Of a stretch of DNA of 48,224 nucleotides, positions 8,528 to 16,776 are shown in pieces. The DNA is taken from the NCBI GenBank assembly GCA_035480415.1, contig DATIHT010000015.1, positions 1 to 48,224 of the forward strand, given 5' to 3'. A model generated the notes under the pieces. It worked only from the letters and a program-made list of their open reading frames with translations, did no database searches and was not told where the DNA came from. This stretch comes from DATIHT01 sp035480415 (lineage in GTDB: Bacteria > Patescibacteriota > Microgenomatia > Curtissbacterales > GWA2-41-24). How positions within the stretch are numbered: the stretch's first letter is position 1; every line of letters starts with the position of its first letter. A program made the position numbers and the translations under genes.

Positions 8528-10236
8528 TTTTTTGAGAAAACTAACGCAAGTAAGCCTGCGATTGAAACTAAGCTTATCATATTTGCCAGGTTCATAAGCG
8601 GCGTATTTTGGAAATTGACAGCAACCTTATGGCTACCGCTTGGAATATCAAGTGCGATCAGTCCAAGACGATTATTATTTTGAGTTTGTACCTCTTGGCC
8701 GTCTATATGTACCTTCCAGAAGGGGAAACTGTATAAATTTATCAGTATATTGGAATTTTCTTTGGAATTAATATCAAAAGTTACCTTGTTAGCATTTTCC
8801 CGCAAATTTGCAATACTGACATCTCCGGATTCCACACTTACTCTTTGATTTTCTATTTGATCTTTTTTGATGTCCAAAACGTTTGCTCCCCTATCGTTTT
8901 TTGCAAGTTCTATTCCTTTGGGTAGATATTCATACGATGTTTGGGATACATCCCACTTGATAGTCTCGTCTGAGGTCGCTTTTTGGTCTGTTAAATCGGG
9001 CCTGTATGTTTGGGGTTTAAATAACTTTAAGTTTGGAACAATTAAGACGATCAATAGTGGAATTGATACTAGCAACCGCAGTATTGGGAGTCTTAGGCTC
9101 CATATAAATGCTCCTGCAAGAAAAGAACTAAATAGTGCTGTAAATGTTAAGTATCTCCAGGGAAACTGTAAGTATTGAAGAGGCTTGAGAATATCCCACG
9201 AGAATTTAGAGTAAGGAGTCGTCATGAAGGCAGAGAAGACGAAAAGAGCAAAAAAAGTAGGTAGTAGGTAGTAGGTAGTAGGTAGTAGTTTTTTACGTCT
9301 GTTCAAGATAATTACTGTGGCTGATATTAAAAATACGGCCGCTGATACTAAAACATGCAATTTACCAATTTTGAACGATATACCATCGTTCAACCCAGGC
9401 GCCGAACCGCCAAAACCCCACGGCCAATTCCAAAGTTGCTGCGGATATACAAAATGGATTGTGTAACTTGCCAGATTAACAAGCAGAAATTGATCAACCA
9501 AGGTAAGACTTTTTTCCACTATTGCAGGTAGCCAAAAAAAGGCAGAGAGACCTGCTGATAATACTGCTGACTTCAAAAAAGCCGCAAACAAAAACCCTTT
9601 ATCTTTGGAAATTAGCATTAGCAATAATAAGTAAAATGGCACAATTGTCATAAAAGGTAAAAATATTAAATTGTGAGTGATCATAAGTAGGGCCAAAAAT
9701 AATGCGGATAAATAAATATAGATTGGCTTTTTAGTCTCTGTAGTCTGCCAGAAGGACCAAAAGATTAAAGGCAACCATACAAAAGTAAAACTTTCTGCAA
9801 GTGCTCCCCTTACATATACATCGAGTGCCCTATATGGAACAAAAATGTAAAAAGCGGTAGCTACTAAACCAGGTACTTTCCCCCACATTGTTTTGGCAGC
9901 GAGATACATTGCAAATGCCGAACCTAAAATTGATGTGAAGATGACCAGTTTTGTGGCGTCGATGAATCCCAAACCGGCAAGATGATAAATTTCTCCTACC
10001 ATGTAAACCAGAGGCGGATAGAAAACAAATAAAGGATAACCATATCCGAAACCCAAACCACTTAACCATCTAACGGGAAACTGGCCGGATTTTAATGTTT
10101 GATCATATAGATATAGCCGCGCTATTTGCTGATCATCGTGGATTTGATAAAGTCCGGGTTTTAAAAGAGGAAGAGAAACAATAATCGAAAATACAAGAAT
10201 CACGAAAAGTGGTAAAAGATGCTTTGGAAATTTCAT
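8506..10236 (-). CDS. polytopic membrane protein, PTPS-related/GT-C-like
   Basis: The 576-residue protein has about ten helices, then a C-terminal outside domain of roughly 150 residues and a final helix. The N-terminal block HDDQQIARLYLYDQTLKSGQFPVRW and the VPYRALDVYVRGALAE block are shared with the protein at 16755-18347; I recognise both as the PTPS_related (PF10131) membrane family. The C-terminal domain ends in a pattern like FPFWKVHIDGQEV, also seen in YfhO proteins. The function is not proven for the family, but the early acidic motif and topology suggest a lipid-linked-sugar transferase. The gene overlaps its upstream neighbour by ATGA. A seven-base tandem repeat sits in the middle of the coding region. 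Confidence 0.82.
   Translation of the reverse strand: MKFPKHLLPLFVILVFSIIVSLPLLKPGLYQIHDDQQIARLYLYDQTLKSGQFPVRWLSGLGFGYGYPLFVFYPPLVYMVGEIYHLAGLGFIDATKLVIFTSILGSAFAMYLAAKTMWGKVPGLVATAFYIFVPYRALDVYVRGALAESFTFVWLPLIFWSFWQTTETKKPIYIYLSALFLALLMITHNLIFLPFMTIVPFYLLLLMLISKDKGFLFAAFLKSAVLSAGLSAFFWLPAIVEKSLTLVDQFLLVNLASYTIHFVYPQQLWNWPWGFGGSAPGLNDGISFKIGKLHVLVSAAVFLISATVIILNRRKKLLPTTYYLLPTFFALFVFSAFMTTPYSKFSWDILKPLQYLQFPWRYLTFTALFSSFLAGAFIWSLRLPILRLLVSIPLLIVLIVPNLKLFKPQTYRPDLTDQKATSDETIKWDVSQTSYEYLPKGIELAKNDRGANVLDIKKDQIENQRVSVESGDVSIANLRENANKVTFDINSKENSNILINLYSFPFWKVHIDGQEVQTQNNNRLGLIALDIPSGSHKVAVNFQNTPLMNLANMISLVSIAGLLALVFSKKWQKNRN
9257..9288 (-). repeat. heptanucleotide tandem repeat inside a coding region
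   Basis: On the coding strand the unit CTACTAC occurs four times plus four bases, 32 nt in all, flanked by runs of A and T. It encodes LLPTTYYLLPT at about residues 317-327, between two predicted helices. Because the unit is not a multiple of three, gain or loss of one copy would shift the frame and remove the C-terminal ~250 residues. Confidence 0.9.
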
Positions 10237-11654
10237 TTGATGTTGATGTAGGTTACACCAGGAGCTGGTGTCGACTCTTTAGATTCTTCAAAAGTAGTCA
10301 TTACCTTCCTATTATAAATCACCCACAGAGCATATTGATCCATTAGTGACTGGCTAGTCTGATAGTTGGCAGGATAGATTGTAATTTTACTCTTGTGTAG
10401 ATCATTTTGTGTTTTTACAGCCTGCACAATCATTTTTGATATGTTCTCTTCTGCCCCAATCCAATGGGTCTTTCTGGTAAAAGAGACACTAAGGACCGAT
10501 GTTGAGATATACGACGCACCCAAAATCAGAACGAGTATCCGCTTAAGACTTTCCGATTTAATATTTGTTATTAAATATGCAACAAAAAATATAATTGAAA
10601 GCGAGGGTATTGATAAATAATAGGGAAAGCTATGATCTGGTAGAAAAAGTACCGGTGCAAGAGCACAGGTGAAAAGGCCGATACAAAATATCCCTACAAT
10701 AAATGTTTTTTTGTTAAGGTTTTTGTATACCAAAATTACTGTTGTTAATGTAAACAAAGCGAACGACGTGAATATTGGTTTTACATAAGGAGAAAATGGT
10801 TGGAGAAATGTTGGATCAGCTTTATCTATTGAGAGACTGGCAAGGTGAAAATGATATTTCAGCACTTCTGGTAAGTTTAATAGCCACAAAAAGTACCAGA
10901 TTAAATTTGTAAAAGCTCTTGTGTCTATTGTTAATGCATAGTTACTGTCTACTGGAACTTTGTAAATTAAGAGTCTACATAAAATGTAAAGAAAAATGAC
11001 AATTAGAGTTGGCGTTTGAACTTTTGCCATTTTCTTAACGTCTGGCTTGTTTTCATATAATTCCAGGGCAACTGCATACACAGGTAGAATCAATGCGAAC
11101 TCGGTTGATGAAAGTGCAAGGATAAAACTAATAGTTATGAGGATTACCGATTTGATACTTAATCTGTCTTTTAGATCCAAAAAAAGTTTTAGGGTCAACA
11201 GAAAGAAAAATGTACCTATGATGTTCCAGGTTAATGACAACCAGGATAATGTCATGAAATGAAATGCGGCAGATGAAAATAATATGGTGCTAATAGATGC
11301 TGCAAATTTATTTTTAAAGATTCTTCCTGCCAGGGTCCAAATCAGTGCAATATTTACCAAATGAAGTAAGAAGGCAACCGAGTGGAACAATAAAGGATTA
11401 AGACCAAAGATTTTTTGTGAGGCGAAAAAAAACAGTTGCATTCCAAGGGGGCGAAAGTAGATAACATCCTGTCTGAACCAGAGAAGCGAGAAGAATTCCT
11501 TTAGAGTATGAATATTGGTTTGGTATAGTACAAACCAATCATCCTGAAAGAAAAAATAACTCAGGCCTTTTGCGAAAATAGTGACGGTAGTGGCAATAAC
11601 AGCTAAAATTGTGAGTAGTAGTATCAGGTCGGGCTTTTTGAAGATTTTTTGCAT
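10233..11654 (-). CDS. GT-C family membrane glycosyltransferase candidate
   Basis: The 473-residue protein has roughly ten to eleven hydrophobic helices and a C-terminal outside tail of about 80 residues. The first outside loop carries FFFQDDWFVL near residue 35; a paired acidic motif at this place is the hallmark of GT-C enzymes, where it coordinates the metal and the polyprenyl-phosphate sugar. FRPLGMQLFF follows, as in many uncharacterised bacterial GT-C proteins. It probably transfers a sugar onto a glycan or protein outside the membrane. Its TGA overlaps the ATG of the next gene. The ATG at 11654 has no Shine-Dalgarno but lies 7 nt from a TACAAT box, and the gene is divergent from the plus-strand gene at 11692. 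Confidence 0.8.
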   Translation of the reverse strand: MQKIFKKPDLILLLTILAVIATTVTIFAKGLSYFFFQDDWFVLYQTNIHTLKEFFSLLWFRQDVIYFRPLGMQLFFFASQKIFGLNPLLFHSVAFLLHLVNIALIWTLAGRIFKNKFAASISTILFSSAAFHFMTLSWLSLTWNIIGTFFFLLTLKLFLDLKDRLSIKSVILITISFILALSSTEFALILPVYAVALELYENKPDVKKMAKVQTPTLIVIFLYILCRLLIYKVPVDSNYALTIDTRAFTNLIWYFLWLLNLPEVLKYHFHLASLSIDKADPTFLQPFSPYVKPIFTSFALFTLTTVILVYKNLNKKTFIVGIFCIGLFTCALAPVLFLPDHSFPYYLSIPSLSIIFFVAYLITNIKSESLKRILVLILGASYISTSVLSVSFTRKTHWIGAEENISKMIVQAVKTQNDLHKSKITIYPANYQTSQSLMDQYALWVIYNRKVMTTFEESKESTPAPGVTYINIK

Positions 11655-11661
11655 CTAATAA

Positions 11662-11691
11662 ATTGTAACAGAGAGGTTGTTTTACTGGAAA
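11662..11691 (-). promoter_or_regulatory. promoter of the 11654 gene, leaderless arrangement
   Basis: The minus strand reads TTTCCA, an 18-nt spacer, then TACAAT, and the ATG begins after 7 more bases. The -10 box matches consensus at five of six positions, the -35 at four. The divergent 37-nt gap leaves little room for any other promoter. Confidence 0.45.
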
Positions 11692-13626
11692 ATGTCGTTA
11701 ATTATTGACACGTTAAAATTTTGTGTTTTCTCCGTTTTTGTTTTTTATATTCCTGGAAAATATTTAATTTCCTGGGTAAAGGCTGATCTTGACTCAATTC
11801 AGAACATTTCGGCAAGCTTTGTCTCGGGAATACTTTTTTTCTGCCTGGTTTCAATCTTAAGAGGGCTTATTGGTGTTAATTTTTTTGCAGTTTTTGCTGC
11901 TTTTATTATTTTTGATTTATGGACCGTTGTACATAAAAAGGTTCAGTTAAAATTTGAAGCTAGGCCTGAACTTTTACTGCTGATTTTTGCCTCCATTGTA
12001 TTTGCTATTCTTGCTGGCATTAATCTTTTTAAATCAGGAATAAGTACGCATGATGGGTTGGTCATGGCCGTTGGAATTCATGATCCGCTACAACATTTGG
12101 CAATTATTGGACAATTACAAAACAATTTTCCTCCAAAAAATCCTTTCTTCTCCGGAGTTGCTTTAAGTAATTATCATTATTTTGCTGATATTTTAATCGC
12201 TGGTGTCTTGGATGCAGTTCATATCGATAGATTCAACTTTTATTTTAGAATTTTCCCTTTTTTCAATGCTGTGCTTTTTGCCTTTTCCTGCTACAGCCTT
12301 ATGGCTGCACTTACAAAGAAAATTATAATAAGAGTCTTTGGGTTATTATTGTGTGCCTTTGGCGGTACTTTTGCATATTTACTTATTTTTTTATTGCCGA
12401 ATGTCAGGTGGTCTGGGGTAACTTTTTGGGTGGATCAACCTTTTGCACAGCTTTTTAACCCACAGACATATTTGGGGTACAGTCTTTTTTTTGTAGGCTC
12501 AATGTTTCTTATTTTTAGCACGAAGGCCAAAGGCATCAGCACTTTACTGACAGCTGGTTTATTGCTGGGGTTTATTTTCCCGTTCAAGGTTTTTGGCGCA
12601 GTTATTTGTGTTGGGAGCATGTTTGGACTGGCGATTTACATGGCAGTATTTTTTAGGAATTATAAATACTTCATACCGTTTATTATTTCGGCCTCAGTCT
12701 TTTTGATACTATCGATAACTACTGTTAGCAGTTATCGTAACGGGCTCTATTTTGCTCCCGGATGGTCACTGTCAGTTCTGGTCGAGTCTCCAGACAGATT
12801 GAATTTGGTGGACTGGTCTCTAAAGCTGCAGTACTACAAACAGGATCATAATCTGCTTCGAATAATTCAAATATATGGTCAGGAAATATTTATTTTTGTT
12901 TTTGGAAATTTAGGAGTTCGAACAATTGGAGCGATTTTTCTCCTATTTTTGCTATTGAAAAATGTTTTCAGGGTGCAAGCTGAACATCTATTTTTCTTTT
13001 TTTGTATAGTGATTTCATTTTTGATTCCCCTTATTTTTAACCAAGGTTCGTCACCATATGATATTTTTCAATTTGTGCCATTTGGATTACTAACAGCTTC
13101 GATATTTTCGGCTTTGTTTTTGGAAAACCTACTCAAAAGATTTAATGGTGCAAATATCGCAATTATTTTATTTGGTTTATTAGTGCTGCTTTTTAGCATT
13201 CCCACTACCCTTTTGGATATTCATGACCATATAGCGAACGACTTTTACGTTGTTGATCAAAAAAATATTGACGCTTTTAATTTTATTGCTAACAACTCAT
13301 CAAAAAATGATGTAGTTTTGGTTTATCCAGATAAAGAAAATTTAAATGCTGCCTATGTAGGTGCTTTTTCAAGAAGGATTTCATACGTGTCTGACATTGG
13401 AAGTACTAACATAACCGCCGTTGATGGCAGGGGGAGAGCCAATACCGCACTTGAATTTTTTAACAATTTCGCAAATGACCAAAGAGTTAAGTTTTTGGAA
13501 GAAAACAATATTGCCTTTATACTACTACCTACCATTGGTACTGGCGATTTTAATCCAAAGAAAGCAAATTTGCCGCTTGAGAAGGTATTTGAAAATGAGA
13601 AATCGATTGTATACAGAAGAAACTAG
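11692..13626 (+). CDS. large polytopic membrane protein, probable GT-C-like
   Basis: The protein has 644 residues from the ATG at 11692, with at least ten hydrophobic helices and a C-terminal soluble segment of about 110 residues. A TTG at 11677 would add five residues, but GAGAGG lies directly against it with no spacing, so ATG is preferred. The first big loop contains HDGLVMAVGIHDPLQHL and then FPPKNPFFSGVALSNYHYF. This H-D-P plus YHYF pattern recalls Chlor_Arch_YYY (DUF2298)-like membrane proteins, but the match is by eye. The tail has VLVYPDKENLNAAYVGAFS, resembling the periplasmic tails of GT-C proteins. It stands alone on the plus strand, and its stop overlaps that of the convergent GT2 gene. 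I cannot assign a reaction. Confidence 0.72.
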   Translation: MSLIIDTLKFCVFSVFVFYIPGKYLISWVKADLDSIQNISASFVSGILFFCLVSILRGLIGVNFFAVFAAFIIFDLWTVVHKKVQLKFEARPELLLLIFASIVFAILAGINLFKSGISTHDGLVMAVGIHDPLQHLAIIGQLQNNFPPKNPFFSGVALSNYHYFADILIAGVLDAVHIDRFNFYFRIFPFFNAVLFAFSCYSLMAALTKKIIIRVFGLLLCAFGGTFAYLLIFLLPNVRWSGVTFWVDQPFAQLFNPQTYLGYSLFFVGSMFLIFSTKAKGISTLLTAGLLLGFIFPFKVFGAVICVGSMFGLAIYMAVFFRNYKYFIPFIISASVFLILSITTVSSYRNGLYFAPGWSLSVLVESPDRLNLVDWSLKLQYYKQDHNLLRIIQIYGQEIFIFVFGNLGVRTIGAIFLLFLLLKNVFRVQAEHLFFFFCIVISFLIPLIFNQGSSPYDIFQFVPFGLLTASIFSALFLENLLKRFNGANIAIILFGLLVLLFSIPTTLLDIHDHIANDFYVVDQKNIDAFNFIANNSSKNDVVLVYPDKENLNAAYVGAFSRRISYVSDIGSTNITAVDGRGRANTALEFFNNFANDQRVKFLEENNIAFILLPTIGTGDFNPKKANLPLEKVFENEKSIVYRRN

Positions 13627-14336
13627 CGACTCTTGGGATAGCCATGAAGTCTCTGGGTGATTGTCCACATATACCATTTCATATATTTAGGCAACCACTT
13701 GGAAAGATAAAATCTTGATTCTTTTGCCAAATATGTCCATGTTGTAGGAACTTCAGTAATTTTATATCCATCTATAAATGCCTTGACCGTTAATTCTGTT
13801 GAGAGCTCAAAGCCTCCGTCTGACTCTATCTTTTGCGCTTCTATAAACTTTTTAGAATAAAGCCTGAAGGAATTGCTAACATCGTGAGTTGGAATTGCCG
13901 TTAGATAATGCAGGCTTATTCCTGCAACGCGTGATAAAAATTGTTTTAGCAGTGGTCCTCCTATTTGATGTCCGCCTTTCATGTATCTGGATGCTGCAAC
14001 AACGTCGTATCCATCTTTGAACTTTTCCATCATTTTGTTCAGGGGTCTTGGGTCGTCTGTAAGATCTGCCATCATTGTACAAACCGCTTCGCCTTGAGCT
14101 TTTTTCAAACCTGTCTTGAGAGCGTTAAGCGCTCCCCTGCCATATATATTTTTTACGAGTTTAACATTCGGATATTTTTTTTGAAGTTTTCTAACCGGTG
14201 GAACCGTCGTGTCATTGTCCATATCGTAGACAATTAAAAGCTCGTGAGGTGTTTTTACTATTTCCTCAACTCTTTTTATTGTTTCTGATATTACTTTGCC
14301 TTCGTTGTACACAGGCATTACGATTGATAATTTCAT
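13623..14336 (-). CDS. GT2 polyprenyl-phosphate sugar synthase, DPM1-like
   Basis: This 237-residue GT2 enzyme opens with LSIVMPVYNEG and has the acidic motif ADLTDDP at 90-96, typical of dolichol-phosphate mannose synthase-like proteins. In this family the enzyme moves a hexose from a nucleotide sugar to polyprenyl phosphate, which then serves GT-C enzymes outside the membrane; the many GT-C-like genes nearby fit such a role. GGFELSTELTVKAFIDGYKI is a typical DPM1 segment after the catalytic core. There is no C-terminal membrane domain, so it is a peripheral enzyme. The stop codon shares bases with the stop of the gene on the other strand (CTAG). The start has no Shine-Dalgarno; a TATACA box ends 9 nt before it. 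Confidence 0.88.
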   Translation of the reverse strand: MKLSIVMPVYNEGKVISETIKRVEEIVKTPHELLIVYDMDNDTTVPPVRKLQKKYPNVKLVKNIYGRGALNALKTGLKKAQGEAVCTMMADLTDDPRPLNKMMEKFKDGYDVVAASRYMKGGHQIGGPLLKQFLSRVAGISLHYLTAIPTHDVSNSFRLYSKKFIEAQKIESDGGFELSTELTVKAFIDGYKITEVPTTWTYLAKESRFYLSKWLPKYMKWYMWTITQRLHGYPKSR

Positions 14337-14373
14337 TTACTTGATTGTATAGGAGGGTAAGTTGTTAATCAAT

Positions 14374-15696
14374 TTAAAAGATTTCCCCGAGGCCGTCTTC
14401 TATTGAACTGTCATTCTGACTTTTTGATGTGTGAGTCTCAATAGACTCAATCGGGAAGATTATTTTATTTGTTCCAAATACATTCCATACATCACAAACG
14501 ATACAGTTTTTGGCAACTAATTTGCTTAACTTTTTTATATCCATTTTTTTGTAGAAGTTGTGATTGGTTGCCACAAATACAAGTTCCGCACCTTTTAATG
14601 TCTCGTTTAGATCGTTTTGATAAGCTGGAATGTACGGGTCGTGTAAAAATACTTTCGCTCTCTCTCGCTCTAGTGCTTTTTTAACTTTGAAAGCAAGTGA
14701 TTCTCGAACATCATCAATTTCTGCTTTGAACGCCATACCCAGAACAACAGACTTTTTGCCTTGCAGTTTCATTTTTTCTCTGACTTTTTTGATCAAAAAA
14801 AGCGGAATTGATTCATTTAACTTCCAGCTAGTTGTAATTAAATCTGAAAAAGGTACATCCCCTACCAAGAAGAAACCGTCTTTAAAAAGACATGGTCCAC
14901 CGGTTAAACCTGGCATTGCGAGCCCTCCTCTTTTGTAGTTTTTGTTAACGAGATCGACTACCTGGTAGATATCTCTGTGGTAGTTGCCTGCAAGAATCAT
15001 GAATTCGTTGGCAATTGCGAAGTTAATATATCTATACATATTGGTGAATAGTTTTGCGAGTTCTGCCGATGTTGAATCTGAAACATTTACTTCAATGCCC
15101 ATTGATTTGAAGAATGTGGCAGCCTTTTGTGCACTGTTTCTTTCTGATCCGCCAACTATTTGAGGTAGAAACTCAAGTTCAGTAAGTGACTTGCCTTCTG
15201 AGATTCTTTCTGGGCAAAAAGCCAGGTAGAAATTTTCTCCTATTTTAAATCCTTCCTCTTCTAGGTAAGACTTAACGTACTGCGTTGTTCCGGGAGATAC
15301 GGTTGATCTTAGAATTAGAAGTTGGCCTTTTTTCATATGCGGCCTGGCAACTGCTAGTGCTCTGTCTATTTGGACCAGAGATGGATTCATATTCTCATCA
15401 ACTGGGGTTCCAAGGGTTAGGATGATTACGTTTGATTTTGCGATATTTGAAAAATCTGTGGTTGCGACGAAACTCTTGTTTACGTGCTTTTCGAGCATTG
15501 CCTGGGCGCCTTCTTCCATAAAGGGCATGACTTTTTTGCTTATTATGTCTATTTTTGCCTGATCAACGTCCAGACCGTAAACGAAGTAGCCTTTTTCGGC
15601 CAAGAAGAGCGCCAGAGGTAAACCTACTCTGCCAATACCAACAACGCTGACTGTGCCTTTTACATTTTTCCCCGTGCTTTTTGGTCCTGAAGCCAT
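14374..15696 (-). CDS. UDP-sugar 6-dehydrogenase, WecC/WbpA-like
   Basis: The enzyme has 440 residues and the three-domain structure of nucleotide-sugar dehydrogenases. The NAD-binding loop is VVGIGRVGLP at 18-27, CPERISEG at 161-168 is the signature of the WecC/WbpA branch, and the catalytic cysteine is C269 in GGPCLFKD. These enzymes oxidise UDP-ManNAc or UDP-GlcNAc at C6 to the uronic acid in two NAD-dependent steps; which sugar is used is not clear. A very strong ribosome binding site, AAAGGAGG at 15704-15711, lies 7 nt before the ATG, inside the end of the SDR gene, which it overlaps by 37 nt. The two genes are therefore one transcription unit and probably one pathway. The last ~30 residues are a polar tail outside the conserved fold. 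Confidence 0.9.
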   Translation of the reverse strand: MASGPKSTGKNVKGTVSVVGIGRVGLPLALFLAEKGYFVYGLDVDQAKIDIISKKVMPFMEEGAQAMLEKHVNKSFVATTDFSNIAKSNVIILTLGTPVDENMNPSLVQIDRALAVARPHMKKGQLLILRSTVSPGTTQYVKSYLEEEGFKIGENFYLAFCPERISEGKSLTELEFLPQIVGGSERNSAQKAATFFKSMGIEVNVSDSTSAELAKLFTNMYRYINFAIANEFMILAGNYHRDIYQVVDLVNKNYKRGGLAMPGLTGGPCLFKDGFFLVGDVPFSDLITTSWKLNESIPLFLIKKVREKMKLQGKKSVVLGMAFKAEIDDVRESLAFKVKKALERERAKVFLHDPYIPAYQNDLNETLKGAELVFVATNHNFYKKMDIKKLSKLVAKNCIVCDVWNVFGTNKIIFPIESIETHTSKSQNDSSIEDGLGEIF

Positions 15697-16658
15697 TGAA
15701 CAACCTCCTTTAGCCCATCTTCAAATTTAACTTTTTGTTCCCAGTTAATTAGTTTTTTCATTTTTGAAATATTTGGAACTCTTCTTCTGATATCGTATTG
15801 GAATCCTTTGACGTATTTAACTTTGAATGGTTTGTCTACTTCCATTATTTCCCAAATCTTTTTGGCAAGATCGATCATTTTAATTTCAACATCTGATCCA
15901 ACATTAAAATCTTCGTTTTGGGCATTTTTATGAAGAGCTACTGTAATTACTCCATCTGCAATATCTTTTACGTGAGTGAAACATCGTGTTTGCTGACCAT
16001 CTCCAAGAAGTTCAAGTGGATATTGACCGGTCATTATTTTCCTGACTAAATCTGGAATAACGTGGGCATAACCAACCTCCCTTTCCGGGAATTCGTTAAT
16101 TCCGTAAGCATTAAATGGTCTGCAAATTGAAAACGGAAGCTTGTACTGATCCCAGAAAGAATGGCAGTACCACTCTCCGGACAACTTTGAGAACCCGTAT
16201 GCTGATATTGGTGGTGGTATTTTTATAATGTCTTCTTCTTTTGACGGGAATGTCGTTGCCGATTCAAAAACCATTGATGAGGAAATGTACACCATTCTTT
16301 TAATTTTTGCCTTTACCGCCGCTTCAAAGGTGCAGCTGTATATTTTGTTGTTTTCCGAAAGTATTGTTGCCGGGAATTTGTGAAAGTAACCAATGCCGCC
16401 GATTTTTGCAGCGGCATTTATACAAATGTCGATTCCCTGGAAAGCTTTTTCCGCTTCCTGGTGATTAGTTAGATCAAGTTTTAGAAATTCTACTCTACTG
16501 TCTACAGATGCATCTTTTTTGGAGAGATTGTCTGCGACCCGGACTGGATATCCTTTATTTAGAAGTTGTCTCACCATCTCGGAACCGATAAATCCGGCGC
16601 CTCCTGTTACGAGAAACTTTAATTTAGAATTGTTTGTTTTTGATGAATTAGCCGTCAT
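15660..16658 (-). CDS. NAD-dependent SDR epimerase, GDP-mannose 3,5-epimerase-like
   Basis: The 332-residue extended SDR has the Rossmann motif VTGGAGFIGSE at 17-27, the Ser of YISSSMVFES and the YxxxK pair in AYGFSKLSGE. INAAAKIGGIGYFHKFP resembles the corresponding AADMGGMG segment of GDP-mannose 3,5-epimerase, and the C-terminal DIRRRVPNISKM matches the substrate end of that group, so a sugar epimerase is the best call. The substrate is not settled. The N-terminus has about 14 extra polar residues compared with usual SDRs. Directly upstream lies the first copy of the 90-bp element, whose GGAG, 10 nt before the ATG, is the apparent ribosome binding site. Confidence 0.88.
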   Translation of the reverse strand: MTANSSKTNNSKLKFLVTGGAGFIGSEMVRQLLNKGYPVRVADNLSKKDASVDSRVEFLKLDLTNHQEAEKAFQGIDICINAAAKIGGIGYFHKFPATILSENNKIYSCTFEAAVKAKIKRMVYISSSMVFESATTFPSKEEDIIKIPPPISAYGFSKLSGEWYCHSFWDQYKLPFSICRPFNAYGINEFPEREVGYAHVIPDLVRKIMTGQYPLELLGDGQQTRCFTHVKDIADGVITVALHKNAQNEDFNVGSDVEIKMIDLAKKIWEIMEVDKPFKVKYVKGFQYDIRRRVPNISKMKKLINWEQKVKFEDGLKEVVQWLQDQKARGKM

Positions 16659-16666
16659 TAATTGAT

Positions 16667-16755
16667 TACTCCGTTTTGCGCTTCTTTCGCTATTATGGGC
16701 ATTTATTAAAGCCCATAACGGCTACAGAAGACTAGAATCCAGCTCCGCCTGTTAC
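16667..16755 (-). repeat. intergenic epimerase-leader element, copy 1
   Basis: About 89 bp, nearly identical to the 90 bp at 32674-32763. Read on the minus strand the order is: a stretch coding LVTGGAGF plus stop, a hairpin at 16681-16730, the invariant block GCGCAAAACGG, and GGAGTA. The outer stem pairs CTTCT with AGAAG; the inner stem pairs TTATGGGC with GCCCATAA. The SDR start codon follows 10 nt after GGAG. Both copies sit immediately 5' of an SDR gene beginning with the same GGAGF motif. I do not recognise a described RNA family or insertion sequence. Confidence 0.85.
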
Positions 16756-16776
16756 TAAGAATTTTGTTTTCGCCAT
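16732..16776 (-). other. 14-codon mini-ORF copying an SDR N-terminus (MAKTKFLVTGGAGF)
   Basis: The ATG at 16776 lies 21 bp inside the end of the upstream membrane-protein gene, where the next gene of an operon would normally begin. It reads 14 residues that match the start of the SDR gene downstream and stops (TAG) directly after the phenylalanine of GGAGF. It could be a translated leader peptide or the severed start of an older copy of the SDR gene. The matching mini-ORF at 32740-32775 makes chance unlikely. Confidence 0.6.

Noticed and set aside
9257..9288. CRISPR-like array
   Set aside because: The units are seven bases with no spacers; it is a simple tandem repeat within a gene. I saw no repeat-spacer pattern elsewhere either.
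13522..13532. Second copy of the heptanucleotide repeat
   Set aside because: Only 11 nt match (one and a half units) and the codons ordinary for LLPT; it is too short to call a repeat.
13623..13626. CTAG at the shared stop as a restriction or regulatory site
   Set aside because: A four-base palindrome arises simply from two overlapping TAG codons and needs no further explanation.
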